From the NCBI GenBank assembly GCA_026707225.1, contig JAPOXG010000077.1:1-64000 (forward strand): DNA of 64,000 nucleotides, read 5' to 3'. The position numbers and the translations under genes were made by a program. Source of the DNA: Chloroflexota bacterium. Lineage in GTDB: Bacteria; Chloroflexota; Anaerolineae; Aggregatilineales; Phototrophicaceae. The notes beneath the pieces were generated by a model. It did not search any database, had not been told where the DNA came from, and saw only the letters and a program-made list of their open reading frames with translations. Positions 1-7,650 of this stretch are shown in pieces (position 1 is the stretch's first letter; every line of letters begins with the position of its first letter).

Positions 1-610
1 AAGCTACTGGCTCGTTATTTTGTGTGAGCCAAGTCGTGACTTGCGAGGGACTGTGGCAAAACAATCGCCAGCGACTACAACAGCGCCATCGTCGAACTGC
101 TCAACCGCTTTGGGGTCACGCCCTAACCCAAACCCTCTGTGTCCGCTTTTTTCCTCGCTGCCCTCGGTGGTGAAAATTGCGAAAAACCTCGCCCAAACAG
201 TCGCCCTTCCCCATCCATCCTCCGCTACCCTCAATGCATGACCACCCGTCCATTCCGAAGTCCGCAGCGCATGCGCCTGCCTAATGCGAACAAATCCGAA
301 ATAAACTACCCTATTGATACTGTCTCAATACGCCGTGTCCAATCTTGTCCCTATACCGGCGCTCAGTGTCCGACCGTGTCCCGCCTGTGGCGAACGGTGT
401 CGCTTTAAGACGCCTTGGCGGTCCACGGGTCTGTGATGCTTTGGCTCGCCCCTCCGAACCACCGTACACCTCCCCTACATATTCCGCTAGATTCAGCCTA
501 TACTTCGAGCTTTGTCGCTAGCCCTAAACCGTCCGCCAGACGACGGTGTTACAATGAGCGGAGACGAACGCAGACAATGCGGACGCCATCACCCCTGAGG
601 GAGACCGTGT
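1..610. other. Non-coding left edge with repeat debris
   Basis: No gene could be supported here. A 28-codon open stretch at 40-126 (+) ends in ...LLNRFGVTP before a TAA and reads like the tail of a coding region, but in-frame stops at 25-27 and 37-39 cut it off upstream, so it is at most a remnant. Positions 131-176 hold a reverse copy of the dispersed ACCACCGAG/ACACAGAGG repeat. A TATACT at 499-504 is a possible -10 for the carboxylase genes, without a convincing -35. Confidence 0.5.
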
Positions 611-2161
611 ATGACCACCAGCCCCAAAATTGAGCAGCTGCGCGCCAAACGCCGCGAGAGCCAGCAGGGCGGCGGCGAAGCCCGCATCCAGCGGCAGCAC
701 GACAAGGGCAAGAAAACCGCGCGCGAACGACTGGATATCCTGCTTGATCCGGGCACCTTCCGCGAAGTGGACGCCTTCGTGCATCATCACAACAACAAAT
801 TCGGGCTCGCGCGCAACAAGCCGCTGAGCGACAGCGTGGTCACCGGCTGGGGCACGGTTGACGGGCGGCTGGTTTATGTGTATTCGCAGGACTTCACGGT
901 GATGGGCGGCAGCCTTAGCGAGGCGCACGCGGCCAAGATTATCAAAATTATGGACATGGCGGTCAAGGTGGGCGCGCCCGTCATCGGCTTGAACGACAGC
1001 GGCGGCGCGCGCATTCAGGAAGGCGTCGAGAGCCTGGGCGGTTACGCCGATATCTTCTTGCAGAACACGCTGGCCAGTGGCGTCATCCCCCAAATCAGCG
1101 TCATTATGGGACCCTGCGCCGGCGGCGCCGTTTATAGCCCGGCGCTGACCGATTTCATCATCATGGTCCAGGACAGCAGTTATATGTTCATCACCGGTCC
1201 CGATGTGGTCAAGCAAGTGCTCAATGAGGACGTGACCTTTGAGGGGCTGGGCGGCGCATCGGTGCACGGCAGTGTGAGCGGCGTCTGTCACTTCGTCGCT
1301 GATGACGAGACGCAGGCGCTGACCCTGGCGCGCGAGCTGCTCAGCTATCTGCCGCAGAATAATATGGAAGACCCGCCCGCCCTGCCGTCCACCGACGACC
1401 CGCTGCGCACCGAATCGGCGCTGGACAGCATCGTGCCGGAGAACCCCAACCAGCCATACGACATCAAGAAGGTCATCGAGTTGATCGTCGATGACGGGCA
1501 TTTCTTTGAAGTGCACGCGGATTTCGCCGCCAATATCGTCGTCGGCTACGCGCGCCTGGGCGGTACGGCCGTCGGCATTGTCGCCAATCAGCCGATGGTG
1601 CTGGCGGGCGTGCTGGATATCAAAGCCAGCGTAAAGGCGGCGCGTTTCGTGCGCACCTGCGATGCCTTTAACGTGCCGCTGATTACTTTTGTCGATGTGC
1701 CCGGTTATCTGCCCGGCGCCGATCAGGAGCATAACGGCATCATCATGAGCGGGGCGAAGCTGCTCTTCGCTTATTGTGAGGCGACTGTGCCCAAACTGAC
1801 GGTGACCACGCGCAAGTCTTATGGCGGCGCTTACTGCGTCATGAACAGCAAGCACATCCGCGCCGATCTGAATATCGCCTGGCCCACCGCCGAGATCGCC
1901 GTGATGGGACCGGAAGGCGCCGTCGAAATCATCTACCGGCGCGAGCTGCAAGAAGCGGAGGACCCAGCGGCGCGCAAAAATGAGCTGGCGCAGGAATACC
2001 GCGAGACATTCGCCAACCCCTATATCGCCGCCAGTCGCGGTTTCATTGATGACATCATCGAGCCGCATAACACGCGCCCGCGCTTGATCAACGCCTTGCA
2101 GGTCTTCACCAACAAACGCGATGAGAATCTGCCCAAGAAGCACGGCAATATCCCGCTCTAG
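611..2161 (+). CDS. pccB: Acyl-CoA carboxylase, carboxyltransferase (beta) subunit, PccB-like
   Basis: This 516-residue protein transfers CO2 from carboxybiotin to an acyl-CoA (acetyl- or propionyl-CoA; the true substrate cannot be read from sequence). It is the fused two-crotonase-fold type. The N-half has [12 protein letters not shown] and the acyl-CoA oxyanion-type loop [11 protein letters not shown]. The C-half has the carboxybiotin-side motif [14 protein letters not shown] and [11 protein letters not shown]. Length matches PccB-type subunits. The ATG follows a GAGGGAG-like ribosome-binding site about 9 nt upstream. The biotin carboxylase and the biotin carrier follow on the same strand, giving a complete three-polypeptide enzyme. 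A 256-bp repeat-filled gap separates it from accC, so co-transcription is not certain. Confidence 0.93.
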   Translation: MTTSPKIEQLRAKRRESQQGGGEARIQRQHDKGKKTARERLDILLDPGTFREVDAFVHHHNNKFGLARNKPLSDSVVTGWGTVDGRLVYVYSQDFTVMGGSLSEAHAAKIIKIMDMAVKVGAPVIGLNDSGGARIQEGVESLGGYADIFLQNTLASGVIPQISVIMGPCAGGAVYSPALTDFIIMVQDSSYMFITGPDVVKQVLNEDVTFEGLGGASVHGSVSGVCHFVADDETQALTLARELLSYLPQNNMEDPPALPSTDDPLRTESALDSIVPENPNQPYDIKKVIELIVDDGHFFEVHADFAANIVVGYARLGGTAVGIVANQPMVLAGVLDIKASVKAARFVRTCDAFNVPLITFVDVPGYLPGADQEHNGIIMSGAKLLFAYCEATVPKLTVTTRKSYGGAYCVMNSKHIRADLNIAWPTAEIAVMGPEGAVEIIYRRELQEAEDPAARKNELAQEYRETFANPYIAASRGFIDDIIEPHNTRPRLINALQVFTNKRDENLPKKHGNIPL

Positions 2162-2188
2162 CGCTTGTGCCAAATCGCATGCAATACA

Positions 2189-2225
2189 TTTTTCACCACA
2201 GAGGAAACGAGGAAACACAGAGGGC
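2189..2225 (+). repeat. Dispersed CACAGAGG-type repeat copy
   Basis: The copy contains TTTTTCACCACAGAGG followed by GAGGAAACACAGAGG. It is one of seven related copies in this window, all between genes. A second copy in the opposite orientation lies 95 bp downstream (2320-2368). Confidence 0.7.
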
Positions 2226-2261
2226 ATTAGCTTATGTTGAAACCAGTCGTTCCAGAACTTT

Positions 2262-2285
2262 GTAGGGGCTTGCCTTGGCAAGACC
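2262..2285. repeat. Short palindromic repeat of the GTAGGGGC family
   Basis: GTAGGGGCTTGCC followed by TTGGCAAGACC contains the dyad CTTGCC-TT-GGCAAG. Its layout (TGTAGGGGC, half-arm, spacer, half-arm) matches the GTAGGGGCGACC...GGTCGCCC copies at 18881-18950 and the copies at 17879 and 52300. It is more diverged, so family membership is likely but not certain. Confidence 0.45.
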
Positions 2286-2319
2286 GTCAGCGAGCTTGGT
2301 TGGGTTGGGCGCGCGTCAC

Positions 2320-2368
2320 TCCTTGGCTCTCGGTGGTCTCGAAAACCTCGGTGTACTCGGTGGTAAAA
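2320..2368 (-). repeat. Dispersed ACCACCGAG-type repeat copy, reverse orientation
   Basis: Read on the minus strand it begins TTTTACCACCGAGTACACC and continues GAGGTTTTCGAG, then ACCACCGAGAGCC. It faces the forward copy at 2189-2225, so the two could pair imperfectly in a transcript running from pccB into accC. Confidence 0.65.
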
Positions 2369-2417
2369 TCTCATCATTTGCTTGCATTTACGGCTACGCG
2401 CTAATGAGGATCCTAAC

Positions 2418-3935
2418 TTGCAAACCGGTCCCTTCAACAAAATCTTAATCGCCAATCGCGGCGAGATTGCGGTGCGGATCATCCGCGCGGCCCGTGACCT
2501 GGGCATTCCAACGGTGGCGGTCTACTCCGATGTCGACCGGACCGCGCTGCATGTGCGCTATGCCGATGAGGCGGTGCCTATAGGCGGTCCGCGACCCGCG
2601 GAGAGTTACCTGCGCAAGGACAAGCTGATTGAAGTGGCGCGCAAAACAGGCGCCGAAGCGATCCACCCGGGTTATGGCTTTCTGGCGGAGAACGCGGATT
2701 TCGCTCAGCAGGTGATGGACGAAGGCATCGTCTGGATCGGTCCCTCGCCGAGCGCCATCGCCACCATGGGCGACAAGCAGGCGGCGCGCGCGACGGTCAC
2801 GCGGAACGGCGTACCCTTGATACCGGGCACGGAAGCGGGCATGCCCGATGACGAGCTCATTCACGCCGCCAGACGCATCGGCTTCCCGGTGCTGATCAAG
2901 GCGGTGGCTGGCGGGGGCGGCACCGGCATGCGCCCGGTGGAGCGCGAAGAAGACTTCGCCGAGTCGCTGGCGACGGCGCGCCGAGAAGCTGAGAGCGCCT
3001 TCGGCAATGGCGATGTCTACGTCGAGAAGCTGCTGCTGGGCGCCCGTCATATTGAGTTTCAGATTTTGGCTGACGCCCACGGCAATACGATCCACCTGGG
3101 CGAGCGCGAGTGTTCGATACAGCGCCGGCATCAGAAACTGGTGGAAGAAGCGCCGAGCGTCTTCGTCGACCGCGAGCTGCGCGAGAAGATGGGGGCGATG
3201 GCGATTGCGGCGGCGGAGTCGGTCGGCTACATCAACGCCGGCACGATCGAATGCATGGTCGACCGCGACAAGAATTATTACTTTCTCGAGATGAACACGC
3301 GGCTGCAGGTCGAGCATCCGGTGACCGAGCTGGTGACCGGCATCGACCTGGCGAAAGAGCAGATCCGCATCGCGCGCGGCCGGCGCATGGGACCCACAGA
3401 GAGCCTGCTGGAGCCGAAGGGTTGGGCGATCGAATGCCGCATCAACGCGGAAGATCCCTACAACAATTTCATGCCGTCTACCGGGACAATCACCACGCAG
3501 ATCCTGCCGACCGGTCCCGGCGTGCGCGTCGACGGCGGCGTTTACTCCGGCTCCGAGATCACGCCCTATTACGACAGCCTGATCGCCAAGCTGATCACCT
3601 GGGGCGAGACGCGTTCCGAGGCGATGCTGCGGATGCGGCGGGCATTGGCCGAATATCGCATTATGGGCTTGAAACACAATATCCCCTTCCATATTAACTT
3701 GCTGAACAGCATCAGTTTCATCGCCGGGCAATTTGACACCACCTTTGTCGAGCGGCGCTTCAATATGAATACCTACGAGCAGGATCCGACAGCGAGCGAT
3801 TTGGAGACGGTGGCGATCGCGGCGACGCTATACGCGCATCGTCAGCGACAGTTGGCGTCCCAGGTGGTGGCGCCGGCCAAGCGCGACGCCAGCAACTGGA
3901 AATGGATGGGGCGCTTCGAGAGGATGCACCGATGA
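2418..3935 (+). CDS. accC: Biotin carboxylase subunit of acyl-CoA carboxylase
   Basis: This ATP-dependent enzyme carboxylates carrier-bound biotin and is the first half-reaction of the acyl-CoA carboxylase encoded around it. The 505-residue product has the full ATP-grasp layout: N-domain KILIANRGEIAVRIIRAARD, the glycine-rich loop KAVAGGGGTGM, the catalytic segment ECSIQRRHQKLVEEAP, and FLEMNTRLQVEHPVTE. The TTG at 2418 is preferred because ATGAGGATC sits 7 nt upstream and the canonical N-terminus starts right after it. A further in-frame TTG at 2382 lacks such a site. One oddity is that the glycine-rich loop has Thr where the family usually has Arg or Lys. The stop codon overlaps the start of the biotin carrier gene. 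Confidence 0.93.
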   Translation: MQTGPFNKILIANRGEIAVRIIRAARDLGIPTVAVYSDVDRTALHVRYADEAVPIGGPRPAESYLRKDKLIEVARKTGAEAIHPGYGFLAENADFAQQVMDEGIVWIGPSPSAIATMGDKQAARATVTRNGVPLIPGTEAGMPDDELIHAARRIGFPVLIKAVAGGGGTGMRPVEREEDFAESLATARREAESAFGNGDVYVEKLLLGARHIEFQILADAHGNTIHLGERECSIQRRHQKLVEEAPSVFVDRELREKMGAMAIAAAESVGYINAGTIECMVDRDKNYYFLEMNTRLQVEHPVTELVTGIDLAKEQIRIARGRRMGPTESLLEPKGWAIECRINAEDPYNNFMPSTGTITTQILPTGPGVRVDGGVYSGSEITPYYDSLIAKLITWGETRSEAMLRMRRALAEYRIMGLKHNIPFHINLLNSISFIAGQFDTTFVERRFNMNTYEQDPTASDLETVAIAATLYAHRQRQLASQVVAPAKRDASNWKWMGRFERMHR

Positions 3936-4444
3936 AATACGTCACCATCATCAACGAGCGGCGCTTCGAGATCGAGGTCGACAATGAAGGTCGCGTGCTG
4001 ATTGATGGCGAAGAGCGCGATGTGGATTTCCTGAACCTGGGCGGTTCCCTGTACTCCCTGATCACTGAGAACAGATCATTTGAAGCGGTTATAGATGATG
4101 ACGAGGGCCGGATCGATGTCATGATGCGGGGCCGCCTCTTTGAAGCGCAGGTACTTGATGAACGGGCGATGCTGCTCATGCAGCGGCGCGGCGGGATTGC
4201 CAGCGTCTCCGGCGAGGTCAGCGCGCCGATGCCGGGACTCATCGTTGAAGTGACCGCGGCGCTTGGCGATGCGGTGGCCCAGGGACAGACGGTGATCATT
4301 CTCGAATCGATGAAAATGCAAAACGAACTAAAGTCGCCCATTGACGGGGTCGTGCGCGCCATCCACGCGGAAGCGGGGCAAGCGGTGGACAAGAATGAGC
4401 TGCTGGTGGAAATCAAGGCAGCGGCCCATGACGAGCAAACCTAG
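3932..4444 (+). CDS. Biotin carboxyl carrier protein
   Basis: This 170-residue carrier shuttles CO2 between the biotin carboxylase and the carboxyltransferase. The C-terminal half is a biotinyl/lipoyl domain with the biotin-accepting motif ESMKM (Lys128), preceded by SAPMPGLIVEV and followed by LKSPIDGVVRAI. The N-terminal about 85 residues form a beta-rich region like the linker of PCC/acyl-CoA carboxylase alpha chains, here a separate polypeptide. The ATG at 3932 overlaps the accC stop as ATGA and has GAGAGG 8 nt upstream, which suggests translational coupling. An in-frame ATG at 3902 inside accC is a less likely start. Confidence 0.92.
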   Translation: MKYVTIINERRFEIEVDNEGRVLIDGEERDVDFLNLGGSLYSLITENRSFEAVIDDDEGRIDVMMRGRLFEAQVLDERAMLLMQRRGGIASVSGEVSAPMPGLIVEVTAALGDAVAQGQTVIILESMKMQNELKSPIDGVVRAIHAEAGQAVDKNELLVEIKAAAHDEQT

Positions 4445-4496
4445 ATTGCAATTCGCGGCTTTTCCCAATACGACTCTCTTGTGATTCCAAACATGA

Positions 4497-4502
4497 TACA
4501 CT
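4497..4502 (+). promoter_or_regulatory. Possible extended -10 promoter for the di-heme gene
   Basis: TGATACACT is an extended -10 (TG-n-TACACT) 78 bp before the start codon. No good -35 is visible. This would give the cytochrome gene its own transcription independent of the carboxylase genes. Confidence 0.35.
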
Positions 4503-4579
4503 TTGGTTAATGCGGCTGCATGCGGTTTACGTCATGCTAGCGCGTGAAAAGAAAGTATTCATAATGAGGAGACTGAATA

Positions 4580-6037
4580 ATGCGCGTATTTGCCATTCTG
4601 CTGATTGCGGCGCTGGCTGTCTCCAGCTTCAGAGCAATGCTGGCTCAAGATGATCTCTGTCCAGTGGGTCTGCCTGAACGACCTGCGCTGTCACGTCATA
4701 TTGAGCAGGCGGACATTCTAAACGGCAACCTCAGCTTTGACGAAGCGCTTGACCATGGCGAGGAATTGTTCACTGTTCTGTTTAACGTCTGCGATGGTCA
4801 AGGCAGACCAGCGACTACCGGCGGCGTCACAGCCAGGGAGCCGGACGAGATGGCTTTTAGTCGCGTCTCCGCGCCGGATTCAAATTCATGCGCCAGTTGT
4901 CACATTCAGCCGCGCGTTGGTGGCGGCGCAGAGTTTGTCGGCAACGTTTTCTTGCTGGCGCAGCACGCCGACCCGGTACTGGAAACAACTTCAATGATGT
5001 CGAGCAATCACAGGAATCCGCTTGGCATGTTCGGCGCCGGACCGATCGAAATGCTCGCGCGCGAAATGACCACCGACCTGCAGACGCTGCGGAAGTCCGC
5101 TTCAGCCAAGGCTCGGGAACAAGGCAGTTTGGCGACGGTGACTTTAGTGACAAAGGGGATCAACTTTGGCGAATTGACAATGTCGCCCGAGGGCACGCAG
5201 GACTCCAGCGGCATTGAAGGCGTGGATCACGACCTGATTATCAAACCGTTTCACCAATCGGGCACGAAGATATCTCTGCGGCAATTCTCCGCCAACGCCA
5301 TGAACCAGCATCACGGCATGCAGGCAGAGGAGCGCTTTGATCTCAATCCTGACATTCTGGATCCTGACTTTGACCAGGATGGTGTCACGCGCGAGCTCAC
5401 TATCGGCGACATCACAGCGGTGACTCTTTTCCAAGCAGCGCTGGCGACGCCCGGTCGCGTTCTGCCGGACGATCCCGAGCGGCGGGCGGATGCCATTCGC
5501 GGCGAAGAGATTTTTGACCAGATCGGCTGCGCAAGCTGTCACGTACCGGAGCTGACTTTGGAATCGCGCTTTTTTTCTGATCCGAACCCATTTAATCCTG
5601 CCAATACGATGACCGACATGTCGCAGACTGTCAGTTTTGACATGACCCTTGATGGTCCCCAGCCGCGGCTGGAGCGCAGTGGCGAGGGGGCGATCGTGCG
5701 CGCCTTTACAGACTTGAAGCGTCACAGCCTCTGCGATCCGGCTGATCAACCAGACGCCATTCGTTTCTTCTGCAACGAATCGTTGCGCGATAGCCGGCCG
5801 GACGTAGCCGGGCGCCACGGCAGCGAGTTTTTCCTAACGCGGAAGCTGTGGGATGTCGGCAGTTCAGCGCCTTATGGACATCGCGGCGATCTGACAACAG
5901 TTTCGGAAGCGATACTGATGCACGGCGGCGAGGGGCGCGCGTCTCGCGATGCTTTCACCGAGTTGACATTTGCCGATCAGCGGGCGGTAGTGGAGTTTTT
6001 GCTGTCGCTTCAGGTGCTGCCAGAGGCGGACTCGTAA
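4580..6037 (+). CDS. Secreted di-heme oxidoreductase (cytochrome c peroxidase-like, DHOR family)
   Basis: The 485-residue product starts with a signal peptide (MRVFAILLIAALAVSSF, likely cut near LAQ) and carries two c-type heme motifs. These are CASCH at residues 104-108 and a second CASCH near residue 310 in QIGCASCHVPEL. The C-terminal LWDVGSSAPYGHRGDLTT is typical of the di-haem oxidoreductase (putative peroxidase) family. It should act outside the cytoplasmic membrane in electron transfer or peroxide reduction; the actual substrate is unknown. A strong AGGAG lies 8 nt before the ATG. The neighbours are unrelated in function. Confidence 0.85.
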   Translation: MRVFAILLIAALAVSSFRAMLAQDDLCPVGLPERPALSRHIEQADILNGNLSFDEALDHGEELFTVLFNVCDGQGRPATTGGVTAREPDEMAFSRVSAPDSNSCASCHIQPRVGGGAEFVGNVFLLAQHADPVLETTSMMSSNHRNPLGMFGAGPIEMLAREMTTDLQTLRKSASAKAREQGSLATVTLVTKGINFGELTMSPEGTQDSSGIEGVDHDLIIKPFHQSGTKISLRQFSANAMNQHHGMQAEERFDLNPDILDPDFDQDGVTRELTIGDITAVTLFQAALATPGRVLPDDPERRADAIRGEEIFDQIGCASCHVPELTLESRFFSDPNPFNPANTMTDMSQTVSFDMTLDGPQPRLERSGEGAIVRAFTDLKRHSLCDPADQPDAIRFFCNESLRDSRPDVAGRHGSEFFLTRKLWDVGSSAPYGHRGDLTTVSEAILMHGGEGRASRDAFTELTFADQRAVVEFLLSLQVLPEADS

Positions 6038-6189
6038 CGTCAAGACGCATAAGCAAACATGCGACAACAGACCTTTCCCGCTTTGATGCCGCGTCTGGGC
6101 TCGGGTAGAGCCAACCCAGGTTTGGCGGCAATGGCCTGACAGTCGTGTAAATCAATTGCGTCTTCATTTTCTTGAATGTGGAAAAACCT

Positions 6190-6195
6190 TATAAT
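6190..6195 (+). promoter_or_regulatory. Possible -10 box for the glycosyltransferase genes
   Basis: A perfect TATAAT stands 21 bp before the ATG at 6216. The hexamer 17 bp upstream is a poor -35; TTGAAT lies only 12 bp away. The match is therefore partial. Confidence 0.4.
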
Positions 6196-6215
6196 CAAAG
6201 TTGTTCTTTCAGGCG

Positions 6216-7604
6216 ATGCCAAATGCCAAATTGACTATGCGGATTCCGAACAGACTTCCCCGCTGGCTGGATGCCCTTTGGCTGGCGCTACTGACTGTGT
6301 ATATTTTGGCGGGCGTGGCGATCGTGCCTTTCCACGGCGATGAGTCGACGCTGCTATTCATGGGGCGCGATTACCACTACCTCTTTGTGGAAGGCGATCT
6401 TTCGAAGGTTCTGTACGACCGAGCCACGGTACGAAACGATGTCGAGCAGCGATTGCGGCTGGAGAATGGCACGATCTCCAAGACGATATACGGCTGGCTG
6501 GCTTGGAATCTCGGCTATGGACTTGACGACTTCAATAAGCAATGGCACTGGGGACTCGATTACGCCTCTAACAGCATGACTAATCGCGTACCCGAGCCGC
6601 AACTGCTTGACGCGGCGCGGATGACGTCGGCGGTTCAATTGGCGCTGGCGGTTATATTGTTTTTTCACTTCGTTCAATTGACCTTGAACCGACCGACAGC
6701 TTATTTGGCGAGCGCGCTCTTCGCATTGCATCCCAACGTCTTGATCAATGGACGCCGGGCGATGATGGAAGGCTCGCATTTGCTGGGGCTGATGCTGGTG
6801 TTATTGGCTGGCGCCTGGCTTCTGCGTGAGCGGAGGTGGTGGGCGCATGCAGTTTTCGGCGTCTGCATGGGCTTCGCTGTCGCGGCCAAGCATCCGAACA
6901 TCATCGTTTGCGCCCTGGTTTACCTGGCTTTGCTTTTGGCGACGCTCCGCCAGCAGCGGCGAGAGAAAAACCCGGTATTGGAAACTGTTTGGAGAGAACG
7001 CGCCGTTTTCATCTTGTCGCCAGTATTCGCCGCCTTGGCCTTTCTGCTGCTGAATCCGGCTTGGTGGTCGGCGCCGTTTGAATTGCCATCTGTCATCATC
7101 GGGATGCGCGCGGATCTGCTGCGTTCGCAGGTCGATTGGTTTGGCGGCTACAACTCGTTCGAGCAAGGGCTGCAAGGATTCTTCCAATATGTCTTCGCGG
7201 GGGAGCATCAATATTTTGAAGTGGATCGCTGGGCGCAATTCGATGTGATCACCGCGCAAATTCAGAAGTATGAAAGATCAGGACTGGCGGGCAGTCTCAT
7301 TGGCGGGACTGGATTGGCCGGCTTGCTTTGCCTGCTGCTGGCGCTGCTTGGCTTGGTCATTCTCGCGCGCGGTTCGGCGATCCAGGCAGACAGTCGGATT
7401 CTATTGCTGGTCTGGATCTTGGGCTCGGCGCTGGTCACGCTGGCGGTGACGCCGCTGCCCTGGGCGCGCTATTATCTGCCGCTGGCGCCTGCTCTGGCTA
7501 TCCTCGCATCAGTGGCGTTGCTCGCGCTGGCTTCATCGCTGTGGAATCGCAGCAAGAGCCGCTCGGCGGCAGCGACAAGAATCCATCACACTCACACAGA
7601 ATAA
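6216..7604 (+). CDS. Membrane glycosyltransferase, GT39/ArnT-like
   Basis: This is an integral membrane protein of about 460 residues with roughly ten hydrophobic spans. It resembles lipid-linked-sugar-dependent (dolichyl/polyprenyl-phosphate) glycosyltransferases. The first extracytoplasmic loop has FHGDESTLLFMGRDY, in the place of the acidic catalytic loop of the family (residues about 30-45), followed by long loops and helices such as YLASALFALHPNVLINGRR. The acceptor is unknown. The ATG at 6216 has an AGG 6 nt upstream; TTG 6201 and ATG 6237 are in frame but less well supported. A second, longer member follows at 7651 on the same strand, probably in one transcript. Confidence 0.72.
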   Translation: MPNAKLTMRIPNRLPRWLDALWLALLTVYILAGVAIVPFHGDESTLLFMGRDYHYLFVEGDLSKVLYDRATVRNDVEQRLRLENGTISKTIYGWLAWNLGYGLDDFNKQWHWGLDYASNSMTNRVPEPQLLDAARMTSAVQLALAVILFFHFVQLTLNRPTAYLASALFALHPNVLINGRRAMMEGSHLLGLMLVLLAGAWLLRERRWWAHAVFGVCMGFAVAAKHPNIIVCALVYLALLLATLRQQRREKNPVLETVWRERAVFILSPVFAALAFLLLNPAWWSAPFELPSVIIGMRADLLRSQVDWFGGYNSFEQGLQGFFQYVFAGEHQYFEVDRWAQFDVITAQIQKYERSGLAGSLIGGTGLAGLLCLLLALLGLVILARGSAIQADSRILLLVWILGSALVTLAVTPLPWARYYLPLAPALAILASVALLALASSLWNRSKSRSAAATRIHHTHTE

Positions 7605-7650
7605 CAAGCCCACTCCATACACCAGCAAGGGGATTATCTAGAAAGAGTCG

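Noticed and set aside
40..126. 28-codon open stretch at the left edge as a gene end
   Set aside because: In-frame stops lie just upstream and the piece is too short to identify; at most a remnant.
524..2506. 660-codon open frame on the minus strand opposite pccB
   Set aside because: Shadow of a GC-rich, strongly codon-biased gene. The plus strand has an unmistakable carboxyltransferase, while the minus product is His/Arg/Asp-rich without domains.
2445..3731. 428-codon minus-strand frame opposite accC
   Set aside because: Antisense shadow of accC with the same low-complexity composition and no ribosome-binding site.
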